NCBI RefSeq assembly: GCF_036884655.1
Contig: NC_088342.1
Span: 35,158,001 to 35,222,000, forward strand
Source: Musa acuminata AAA Group
Taxonomy: Eukaryota; Streptophyta; Magnoliopsida; Zingiberales; Musaceae
Reading direction: 5' to 3'
Length of the DNA stretch: 64,000 nucleotides
A model generated the notes under the pieces. The model searched no databases, was not told the origin of the DNA, and saw only the letters and a program-made list of their open reading frames with translations. The translations under genes and the position numbers were made by a program. Positions 11,526 through 21,104 of this stretch are shown piece by piece. How positions within the stretch are numbered: the stretch's first letter is position 1; each line of letters begins with the position of its first letter.

Positions 11526-12242
11526 CCCCACCCATTCAGCACTGAACAGATATAGACCTACACCGAAATCTTGATCTTTTCTGTGATTCTAAGAGCTCAA
11601 AAGTGTTGTAAAGCCTTTAAGTCTCCTCCTTCTGTTCTTCAAGTTTTCAGTTGTAAAGTGAGGAGAGAAAGGTCTGTAAAGGTTGTCTCCTGAGCCTGTC
11701 AAAAGGAGAGAAACTGTAAAAGGGCAGTTTGGCCTTCGCCCATTGAAGGAAGGCCACTAGTTGACGTCGGCAACCTCGTCGGTGGAGGAAGCCAAAAGTG
11801 GAGTAGGTCAAGGCTGACCGAACCACTCTAAATCTCTGGTTTGCGTTTATTTTTGAGCACTATATCATTACTGCAAACCTCCTTCATTACTACTGCTCTC
11901 TGCGCTTTCACGAACAAGTTCTAAGTGCTGTTCTTTCGGATCTGCATTCAGACGTAAATTCGTATTTTCGTACATTACAGTTTACGTTTACGTTTGATTC
12001 TGTAGAACTGTCTTCCGTGTTTTTACGAACGAGTTTCTTTGCAGTTTACACTTACATTTTGATCCTATTGATAACTGCAAACTGTCCTTTACGATTTTAC
12101 GAACGAGTTTCAGCATTTAGACGTAAAAACTGCATTCAGACGTAAATCGGCTTTCCTCGCTCAATCATCAGATCTCAGTTCACGTTTACGTCTTGATTCC
12201 AACTGCATACTGCCTTCTGCGAGTATACAAACAAGTTTCAAA

Positions 12243-12490
12243 GTTTAGACGTAAATCTGCGTCTAGACGTAAAACTGCGTTTAGACGTAAATCTGCGTTT
12301 AGACGTAAATCTGAGTTTAAGACGTAAATCTGAGTTTAGACGTAAATCTGCGTTTAGACGTAAATCTGCGTTTAGACGTAAAACAGCGTTTAGACGTAAA
12401 TCTGAGTTTAGACGTAAACTGCGCTTAGACGCAAAACTGCGCTTAGACGCAATCTGCGCTTAGACGCAAACTGCACTTAGATACAAACTG
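12243..12490. repeat. 17-bp minisatellite in element B LTR
   Basis: About 14-15 units of the form TGCGTTTAGACGTAAATC. This is the reverse complement of the TTTACG variant in element A, with a few units one base longer. The same array is in the 3' LTR (about 18669-18916). Confidence 0.92.
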
Positions 12491-12609
12491 AGAATTTGCT
12501 TTTGCATCATAACAGTTTTTGAACGAACGCAGCTTTCGGTTTTTAATCGCTGTAAGATTTCCGCTGCACTAATTCACCCCCCCCTCTTAGTGCTCTCGAT
12601 CCTAACAAT

Positions 12610-12621
12610 TGGTATCAGAGC
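12610..12621 (+). other. Primer binding site of element B
   Basis: TGGTATCAGAGC lies two bases after the 5' LTR. It is a perfect match to the usual initiator tRNA-Met primer site. Confidence 0.93.
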
Positions 12622-12657
12622 GGGGTTTTTCTCATTTCGGATTTACACCCGAGAGAA

Positions 12658-13665
12658 ATGACTTTTCAAGAGGGCTGTTCGGTCTTTCGTCCACCGTTCT
12701 TTAATGGATTGGACTACACTTATTGGAAAACTCGAATGAGAGTTTTCTTAATTTCTCTAAATCTGGATTTATGGAATATCATTGAAAACGGTTTTCAACT
12801 TCCCTCCAAACCGACGAACGAATGGTCGGATTTGGAGAAGAAGTATTTTTCTTTAAACGCAAAGGCTATGAATGCCTTATTTTGCGCTTTGGACAAAAAT
12901 GAGTTCAATCGGGTTTCTTTGTGCGAAACGGCTTTCGATATTTGGCGCACTCTTGAAATCACGCATGAAGGAACTAGTAGAGTCAAAGACTCGAAAGTTA
13001 ATATTTTACTACATGATTTCGAGCTTTTTCATATGAAACCAAGCGAAACCATTGTTGACATGTACACCCGTTTTACGGATGTCGTCAATGGTTTAAAATC
13101 ACTTGGTAAAAGCTTTTCGGATTTTGAACTCGTTAACAAAGTTTTGCGCTCACTTTCTAAAACTTGGGATTCAAAAGTAACTGCTATTCAAGAAGCTAAA
13201 AACCTAAACAACTTACCACTTGAAGAACTAATTGGTTCATTGATGACATATGAAATGGTGCACAATGCACATGATGAACATGTTGAACACAATCACCTTC
13301 CAAAGAACAGGAAGGATTTGGAACTCTGGACAAATGAATACCACTTGAGCGATGACTCAAGTGATGAGGACAATGATGAACAAAACAACCTTCCAAAGAA
13401 CAGGAAGGATTTGGGACATAGAACATTTGAAGACCACTCGAGCATAAGCTCAAGTGATGGTGAACTTAAACTACAAATGAAACGAAAATTAAAAAGCAAA
13501 AAGAATGAAACTACTTGCTTTAAACACAAGAAGAAGAACAAAAATTGGGATGAATCGAGCTCCTCCGAAGACGAAAAAAAAATCAACAAAAGCGAGGCGG
13601 CAAACTACGCCTTAACAGCCTACAACGTTGAGGTAATGCCTTTGGTTTATTTTGAAATTACTTGA
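12658..13665 (+). CDS. gag: Sirevirus-type Gag, element B (open, no zinc knuckle)
   Basis: This 335-residue frame starts 36 bp after the primer site, and the ATG follows 'cccgagaga'. It has the same layout as the element A protein. The UBN2-type capsid region covers about residues 15-205, with 'RPPFFNGLDYTYWKTRM' at its start and 'LNAKAMNALFCALDKNEF' near 67. An acidic and lysine-rich tail follows, with two 'LPKNRKDL' blocks. The nucleocapsid zinc knuckle is missing: the sequence runs 'TTCFKHKKKNKNWDESSSSE' where X has a CX2CX4HX4C finger. The reading frame is intact in a near-new insertion. A truncated Gag may therefore be part of the mobile form. Whether it assembles particles or packages RNA is unknown. 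Confidence 0.9.
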   Translation: MTFQEGCSVFRPPFFNGLDYTYWKTRMRVFLISLNLDLWNIIENGFQLPSKPTNEWSDLEKKYFSLNAKAMNALFCALDKNEFNRVSLCETAFDIWRTLEITHEGTSRVKDSKVNILLHDFELFHMKPSETIVDMYTRFTDVVNGLKSLGKSFSDFELVNKVLRSLSKTWDSKVTAIQEAKNLNNLPLEELIGSLMTYEMVHNAHDEHVEHNHLPKNRKDLELWTNEYHLSDDSSDEDNDEQNNLPKNRKDLGHRTFEDHSSISSSDGELKLQMKRKLKSKKNETTCFKHKKKNKNWDESSSSEDEKKINKSEAANYALTAYNVEVMPLVYFEIT

Positions 13666-16422
13666 TGCTTTCATAATGTAGTTTTCTTTTTTAGTTTAGA
13701 ATTAATTTTCTTGAAAATTACATGTTAAAAAAAAAAATTACAAAATTATGATCATGCTAGTAATTTCGAAAATGATAATATTGCATATTTTATGATAAAC
13801 AAACAAAATTATTTTGATTGAAAATATGAAATCATGGTTAAGAAGTAATAATGTGTATCATGTTTGATTAACATTGTTGAATGAAATCACGTTTGTTTTA
13901 AAGTAATGCATAATAATATTAAATGGTTATGATACAATGATTAACAATTTTATGCATGAGATTTTAAGTTATTCATGATCATGAGCTTGTTTGATCTTCA
14001 TGATTTAAATTCAAAATCTATAGCAAAAATCATGTCTGAATATATGAAAGTGTTAATTTCATTTTCGGATTCAGTTAACAATTGGTATCCTAACAATCGG
14101 ATTTTCTCATACACTTATGAAAAATATTTTTCTAAAATGGATTTGATGAAATGATTCATGCTTATAAACTCCATCTTGAAATATGAATGATAGTGTTTTT
14201 GCTTGCAAAGATTTGTTTCACATTCATATCTCCTATGATTCGTGTGCAAAAAAAAAATTTTTAAATCATAACACAATGTGATTTCTTATGCAAAAATAAA
14301 GTGCTTTTGTGATTCTTTGCTAAAGAGAATAATTATTAAAATCATGATCTTGATAACATGAAGCTCTTTATAAATCAAGATCGTTCATTATGCTCCCTAC
14401 ATTTATCAAAAAGGAGTTCTTCAAATGAAATGCAATTCAATGAAGTGTCATATTGATATCTTGAAACTTGGAATATTTTAAAATGTGATCTTTGATAAGA
14501 ATGTTTCAAGTTGCTCCTTGTACTATATCTTTTCGAATGAATCATGAGCCTTGATATCATATATTTCATAATACAAGATTTCCTTGCCTTATGTCTTGAA
14601 CTTTAATGCTTATCTTAATTTGGCATATAAAGACTAAGGCATGCTTAGATGAAAAAGAATCTCTTAAAAAATGCTTTTCCCATTTGATCGAGATTAATGA
14701 TTTCATGATATTTTATGAATCTCGAAATTAATTTTAATGACTTGATTATGAACTTCAAGTTAATGATTTAATTTGAATAAGTTTTATCTAAATCATAATC
14801 TTGATCTTGCAAAATTGAAGTCACAAATAATATCTTGTGGTAGTCATGAATTGATACTCACAATATGAAAACATTGATATTCATGACTTAAAATGGATTG
14901 AAACATTGTATGCTTAATTTAATCATTCTCCTATGTTTCAAAAATTCCTTAAATGCCTTATGTGATGATTGAAAACTAATCTGCTTTATGATGAATTACG
15001 AATCATGACTTGATCTATGATATAAATGCCTTGAAATGATTGAAATATTTAACACTTTTATGCTCTTCCCCCTACTTTCTTCTTGTTTTCAATGATAAAA
15101 TGGGGAGAAGTTTTGATCATGCATGGTAGGATATAATTTGACAAAATTGATGCCATCATGATATGAAACATTTATGATGTGCAATTATGCATGCAATACT
15201 TGTGCTTTCTAATTATGATGTGATGTGTCGCATATGATGTAAATCATGATTTAAAATGCTATGAGTGCTAAGTTACACACTTTGAGAAGAAATTGCTATA
15301 TTGAAACATTAATATAATTATGAATGGTGATATGAAATTATGCATGTAATACTTCAACCTATGATAACGATGCATGCAATGATAAAATATTCATGATGAA
15401 AAATTGTCTTAACATTCATAACTTGATTATTCATCCTTTGTCATGATTTTGAAATCGTTGTAAAAGGAAAAAGAACTACAAAACTGTATTCTCTCCTTCT
15501 TTTTTACAATGACAAAGGGGGAGATAGGTAGCTTGTACAAGTCAAGAAGATGCAAAAACTTGATTTGCTAGCTTACCTATTTTAAGAAGCAAAGATTGCT
15601 AACTTGCTTATTTCAAGAAGAAAAATTGTCTTCTTGAACATCACTATCTTGAATATCTCAAGAAGCAAAACTTGCAATTTGCACATTGCAATAGGAAGCA
15701 AGAATCATGAGCTTACACAAGAAATTTATCTTGCATTTGCTTTCGAAATTTTTGCTAGCTTATATATTGTGAAACTTGTATATCGTAAAAATTGCTAGCT
15801 TGTTGGTCTAAAGAGAAGCAAAAAGTTGCTATCTCAAAAGAAGCAAATGTGCTATCTTGCCTATCTCAAGAGGCAAAAATGCTAACTTGCGTATCTAGCA
15901 AAGTGAGCAAAATTTTCAAGAAGCAAGAGTTGCCTTCTTGAACATCTCTAATTTGCTAGCTTGCATGATGTAGAACTTGCTATCTTGAACATTACCAAAA
16001 GTGCTATCTTATATGCTATAAAACTTGCATATCTAAAACTTGATAGCATGAATGTTCTAAGCATGATGTAACACTTGCTAAATCTTCTAGCTCCAAGATT
16101 GCATGATGATAAAACTTGATACTATGTTTTTCATGCAATGAGTTGAACCAATATCACACACACTTGATTGTAGTACTTCTCCTTTTTGTTGATGACAAAG
16201 GGGGAGAAGTATGTTGATGAAAGTATGTTGATGACATGACATGTGATGCATAAGTTTATGCATATGTTCATGTTGACGTATTGCAAGTATCCATGATGAA
16301 TATTGCAATGACTTGAATTCAGTTTGAATTCAAGGTTCTATCAATATGGCATATTGATAGGGGGAGTTTGTTTAAACTCCGGGAGTTAAGTTTAACTCCG
16401 TCATCAAGTGGTTGTCATCATC
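13666..16422 (+). other. Element B non-coding tail with repeated polypurine hairpins
   Basis: This AT-rich 2.8 kb has no long frame. Polypurine hairpins lie near 15064-15112, 15489-15526 and 16174-16211. The last is the clearest, with CTTCTCC pairing with GGAGAAG around GTTGATGAC. Repeated 'gctagcttgc' words lie at 15560-16080. The tail is collinear with the one in A, but there are indels. Confidence 0.8.
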
Positions 16423-16436
16423 AAAAAGGGGGAGAT
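16423..16436 (+). promoter_or_regulatory. Polypurine tract of element B
   Basis: AAAAAGGGGGAGAT lies immediately before the 3' LTR TG. It is identical to the tract in A on the other strand. Confidence 0.88.
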
Positions 16437-19033
16437 TGTTGAATCTCGTATTTTGATGATGAAACTACTTGATATATGTTTATGATTTAATCTGCGTTTT
16501 GAGTGACGCAGGATGCTTTGATCAGGATGAGACAATTAAAGCAAGAACATCATGTTGTGCCGGAGGAACATGTCAGAAGATTGGACGTCGGGCCGGTGGA
16601 TCGGTCGACGTATCGACAGAAGGCTTCGGGCCGTGGACTCGGGCATCGGGCCAAGAAGAGCGGGTATTGTGCCAAGGATATCGGAGTTGCGGAGTCAACT
16701 GGCCGATTGGGCAATAGGCTGCAGGAGAGGACGATGCGCCGAAGAATCGGACGAAGCGTCGAGAGACCAATGACATGCCGGATAACTTGGGTAAATTGCT
16801 TAGGATTAATTGTCTCGATCGAAGTTTTGTTTTAATTGTGCAGGATTAACTATGATAACGATGAAGACATAAAGCGAAACAAAGTGTCGGAGTCAAGCGC
16901 GAAGGATTTGTTGCGAGTTCGAGAGTTCGACGGAAGTCCGAAGATTCGTTGGGAGTTCGCGGAGCTCGCCGAGAAAGATCGGAGCTTGCCGAAGAAGCTC
17001 GTTGGAACTCGCTAAGAACAAATCGTGAAGTCTAGGAGCTTGCCGGGAGTCCGCAGAATGGTTTCCGAGAGTTCATCGGAAGACCGCCGGAAGTTTGCCG
17101 GAAGCTCGCTAGAAGAAGTCTTGACTTGCGGACTTTGTAATAGCTTAGAAAATGTCTTTAAATTCATAGTTAGCACATTAATTAGGGTTAGGATTAGGTG
17201 TTAATCCTATAACCCAAGTAGGGGCCAATTAGGCCCAAGTTCGGACTGGTTTGGACCAAGTTTGGAGCCAAACCAAGTGAGCTGGAATAGTGAAGAGGTG
17301 CCACCGCCAGGGTTGGAGGTAGCACCGCCCAGGGCTGTGAGGTTGGGAGGTGCAACCGCCCCAGCCAGGAGGTGCAACCGCCTGGGCTGTGAGGCTGGGA
17401 GGTGCAACCGCTCCAGCCGAGAGGTGCAACCGCCCAGAGCTCAGTCTTCGAGCTAGACTGGGCGGTGCAACCTCCTCTGCCAAGAGGTAGCACCGCCAGA
17501 GCTCAAGTTTCGAGCTCTGCCAGGCGATGCAACCACCGAGCTCAGTCTTCGAGCTCTGGCAGAGAGGTGCATCAGCCTGAGCTCAGTCTCGAGCACTGCC
17601 AGGTGATGCAATCACCAAGCTCAGTCTTCGAGCTCTGGCAGAGAGGTGCATCAGCCTGAGCTCAGTTTGGAGCTCTGCCAGGTGATGCAACCACCAAGCT
17701 CAGTTTCGAGCTCTGCCAGGTGATGCAACCACCAAGCTCAGTCTTCGAGCTCTGCCAGGTGATGCGACCATCGAGCTCAGTCTTCGAGCTCTGGCAGAGA
17801 AAGGCAATCGCCTGAGCTCAGTCTTCGAGCTCTGCCAGGCCGTGCCACCTCTCCAGTCAAGAGGTGCAACCGCCTGATCCCAGAATTCTGGGATTTGATC
17901 GATTTGATCGTTTTGAGCTCGAAGTTTGAATTGGGTTGGGGCCTATAAATACCCCACCCATTCAGCACTGAACAGATATAGACCTACACCGAAATCTTGA
18001 TCTTTTCTGTGATTCTAAGAGCTCAAAAGTGTTGTAAAGCCTTTAAGTCTCCTCCTTCTGTTCTTCAAGTTTTCAGTTGTAAAGTGAGGAGAGAAAGGTC
18101 TGTAAAGGTTGTCTCCTGAGCCTGTCAAAAGGAGAGAAACTGTAAAAGGGCAGTTTGGCCTTCGCCCATTGAAGGAAGGCCACTAGTTGACGTCGGCAAC
18201 CTCGTCGGTGGAGGAAGCCAAAAGTGGAGTAGGTCAAGGCTGACCGAACCACTCTAAATCTCTGGTTTGCGTTTATTTTTGAGCACTATATCATTACTGC
18301 AAACCTCCTTCATTACTACTGCTCTCTGCGCTTTCACGAACAAGTTCTAAGTGCTGTTCTTTCGGATCTGCATTCAGACGTAAATTCGTATTTTCGTACA
18401 TTACAGTTTACGTTTACGTTTGATTCTGTAGAACTGTCTTCCGTGTTTTTACGAACGAGTTTCTTTGCAGTTTACACTTACATTTTGATCCTATTGATAA
18501 CTGCAAACTGTCCTTTACGATTTTACGAACGAGTTTCAGCATTTAGACGTAAAAACTGCATTCAGACGTAAATCGGCTTTCCTCGCTCAATCATCAGATC
18601 TCAGTTCACGTTTACGTCTTGATTCCAACTGCATACTGCCTTCTGCGAGTATACAAACAAGTTTCAAAGTTTAGACGTAAATCTGCGTCTAGACGTAAAA
18701 CTGCGTTTAGACGTAAATCTGCGTTTAGACGTAAATCTGAGTTTAAGACGTAAATCTGAGTTTAGACGTAAATCTGCGTTTAGACGTAAATCTGCGTTTA
18801 GACGTAAAACAGCGTTTAGACGTAAATCTGAGTTTAGACGTAAACTGCGCTTAGACGCAAAACTGCGCTTAGACGCAATCTGCGCTTAGACGCAAACTGC
18901 ACTTAGATACAAACTGAGAATTTGCTTTTGCATCATAACAGTTTTTGAACGAACGCAGCTTTTGGTTTTTAATCGCTGTAAGATTTCCGCTGCACTAATT
19001 CACCCCCCCCTCTTAGTGCTCTCGATCCTAACA
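16437..19033 (+). repeat. Element B 3' LTR
   Basis: It has the same length as the 5' LTR (2597 bp). The differences seen are A/G at 10766 versus 17192, A/G at 11249 versus 17675, G/C at 11415 versus 17841, and C/T at 12538 versus 18964 (positions to within a base or two). Confidence 0.96.
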
Positions 19034-19038
19034 CTGAC

Positions 19039-19173
19039 ATGTTCCTCCGGCACAACATGATTTTCCTGCTTTAATTGTCTCATCCTGATCAAAGCATCCT
19101 GCGTCACTCAAAACACAGATTAAATCATAAACATATATCAAGTAGTTTCATCATCAAAATACGAGATTCAACA
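19039..19173 (-). repeat. Element A 5' LTR, remaining end
   Basis: It continues the LTR interrupted at 10010 and ends GAGATTCAACA. The flanking ACGAG (19174-19178) completes the target duplication of A. Confidence 0.93.
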
Positions 19174-19430
19174 ACGAGAAGCCGATAGAACCGACGAGGA
19201 TGAGATGGACGATCATAGGGCATAGAGATACACCACTATATACATAGATCTTGATGTGAGTTATTAGACCCATTAGCTCGGGCCTGATCACATTAAGTTA
19301 TGGGCCATGATTATCTGGTATGATTGCTCATGTGATATGTGATTGCCGATACACCTACTAAATATATATGCATATATTTGCATGTGATGTAGATATATGT
19401 GTGTGTATGTGTGTGTGTGTGTGATATCAT

Positions 19431-19737
19431 ATAGGTTGAGTTGGCTGAGTCCCTTGAGACTCACCTATATCACGATTCGAGTGTGTGTGTGTGATAAAGA
19501 TGTCACTGGTGACTTGAGAACGTGGTATGCTTGGTCGAGTCTCTTGAGGGCATATCATCGAATCAGACTTATCTTGTAACGATGGTGATAACTTAACTGA
19601 ATATCACGGTTGGTCAAGTCCTCGAGACCATGATGGTTCGGAGGTTGAACAGGATAAGAATTATAAGGAGTTGTGATTGGTACGGTTGCCTACCTTTTGA
19701 GCTTAGCGTGATTGATCGAGTCCCTCGAGGTCACGTT
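19431..19737 (+). other. Stem-loop repeat array in the E copy 1 leader
   Basis: Four inverted repeats lie near 19431-19469, 19523-19556, 19600-19635 and 19705-19737, each with a tip close to GGTCGAGTCCCTCGAGG. The last has arms AGCGTGA and TCACGTT. Element D has TAGTGTAA and TTACACTA at the same place, so two base pairs changed on both sides. Confidence 0.7.
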
Positions 19738-19924
19738 GAGATGCTAATTGGATCCCGATCCCCATTAGAGATCCACCGGGAGTCTCCGATTCATATACCA
19801 GAGGGAGTTGTATGTTTCACGAGAAAATAGTAGGAGTAGATTAAGATGAAGATCATATCTTAATTGTTTACTTTTTACAAAGTCTGTATGTTATTTATTT
19901 TTGCTATATGTTTATTTTTAAAAA

Positions 19925-20593
19925 ATGTCGCTATCAAATCCCTTACGTGGCATACTTGATGTCAACCGCTTCACTGGTCTAAATTACACAGATTGGCTTC
20001 GCAACTTGAGAATCATCCTCATGACAGAGAAAATTATATACGTCTTTGATATAGTGATATCTACGCCCAAGGAAGGGGCAAGAGAGGATGAGATTGCTCG
20101 CTACGTGAAGTACATTGATAACTCCACTCTTGCTCAGTGTTACATGTTGGGCTCCATGGCTTTTGAGTTATAGAGGCAGCATGAAAAGATAGATGCGAGA
20201 TCCATTCTCTTGCATGTCCGCAAACTATTTGAGGAATAGGAAATGACTTAGCGATATGAGATATCCAAGAGTCTCTTTTGCACCAGGATGACTTAAGGGA
20301 CACCGGTTCAGAACCATGTCCTAAAGATGATTGAGTTGATAGAGAAACTCATAGGTCTAGGAATGGTTATAGAGGATAACCTGTGTATGGATCTTGTGCT
20401 TCAGTCCCTACCAGATTCCTTTTCTCAATTCATAATAAATTTTAATATGAATAAGCTTAAAGTGACTCTCCCTAAGCTCCTCAATATGTTAAAGAAGGCA
20501 GAGAACACTATCAAGAAAGAGATGTCAATTCTTTATACTGGTAAGATCAGAAATAAAATAAAAGCAAAAAAGTCTTTTAAGAAGGGCAAGGGC
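19925..20593 (+). pseudogene. gag: Angela-like copia gag pseudogene (E copy 1)
   Basis: It begins [18 protein letters not shown] and follows the element D Gag through 'LPDSFSQFI' and '[15 protein letters not shown]' up to 'KKGKG'. In-frame stops follow 'MAFEL', 'FEE', 'EMT' and 'TRMT'. Most equal C-to-T changes of Gln codons. The remainder is cut off by the G LTR. It shares these stops with copy 2. Confidence 0.9.
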
Positions 20594-21104
20594 TATTAGG
20601 ACCGAAATTTACACTAAGAGGGAGGGTGAATTAGTGCTATCGGAAAACTTTGATGATTTAGAAAAATCATTTCCATAAAGCTCATATCGGAAATAATATC
20701 GAAAGTGTGCTTCACTTGAAGTAAGTGTAATAAGCAAGTAAAATAGAAAACAATAGTAATGAAGAGTAGAAAGAGAGTGCACACCAAATTTATACTGGTT
20801 CGATCGTTATGACCTATGTCCACTATCGATTCCTTCTTCATTGAGGCCATCGACTCCTACTATCGATCTTCTTTCAATGGTTGAAGATCAACTACCCTCT
20901 TACAACCTGTTTATCCTTTTTGCAGGTTTAGAAGATAACCTTTACAAGTCACTCACCCCTCTCTTAAACTAAAATCAATACTTAGAGCTAGAGGAGGGGA
21001 ATTCTCACAAGATTACAATAGCATTTTTCCCAATTTTTGTTCTCAATTCATATATTAATCAAGCAGGGATGAGTGGGGGTAATTATAGGCCCCAAATAGA
21101 TTTA
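20594..21104 (-). mobile_element. G, duplicated piece: partial LTR of a Sirevirus-like element
   Basis: It begins TATTAGGACCGAAATT (a decayed TGTTAGGATC) with 'actaagagggagggtgaattagtgc', as in the A and C LTRs. It matches 22760-22814 plus 27960-28418, then stops in 'aaatagattta' at a junction with E copy 2. It is the right-hand part of the first unit of a tandem duplication. Confidence 0.8.

Larger units (their letters stand above)
10011..12607 (+). repeat. Element B 5' LTR
   Basis: It starts TGTTGAATCTCG and ends CGATCCTAACA. U3 contains the GC-rich GAGCTC array (about 10870-11450). The TATA box TATAAATA is at 11518-11525, followed by the transcribed part with the 17-bp minisatellite (about 12243-12490). 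A run of nine Cs (12578-12586) near the end is the complement of the G-run in element A. Confidence 0.96.
10011..19033 (+). mobile_element. Element B: very young gag-only Sirevirus-type retrotransposon
   Basis: This complete 9023-bp element has LTRs at 10011-12607 and 16437-19033, both 2597 bp. A perfect CTGAC duplication flanks it at 10006-10010 and 19034-19038. It has a primer site, an open gag, a non-coding tail and a polypurine tract, but no protease, integrase or reverse transcriptase. It sits in the 5' LTR of element A in the opposite orientation. Only four base differences were found between its LTRs by eye, so the insertion is recent. Confidence 0.96.
1600..19173 (-). mobile_element. 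Element A: gag-only Sirevirus-type LTR retrotransposon, split by element B
   Basis: The element reads on the minus strand. Its 3' LTR is 1600-3941 and its internal region 3942-7811. Its 5' LTR is 7812-10010 and continues at 19039-19173. The flanks carry a perfect 5-bp duplication, ACGAG, at 1595-1599 and 19174-19178. Element B (10011-19033) sits inside the 5' LTR. The internal region has a tRNA-Met primer site, one gag reading frame and a long non-coding tail with repeated polypurine hairpins. Protease, integrase and reverse transcriptase are absent, so A needs enzymes from a relative. Outside the repeat arrays the two LTRs differ by about 16 substitutions in 1.5 kb by eye. Confidence 0.93.
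19179..20593 (+). mobile_element. E copy 1, main part: leader and gag remnant of an Angela-like copia element
   Basis: It continues from 1599. The leader has the same layout as that of element D, including four stem-loop repeats near 19431-19737. It has lost about 130 bp that copy 2 retains (near 21450-21590) and gained a TG-rich stretch (19395-19425). The gag remnant follows. It ends abruptly at 20593, where G begins. Confidence 0.85.
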
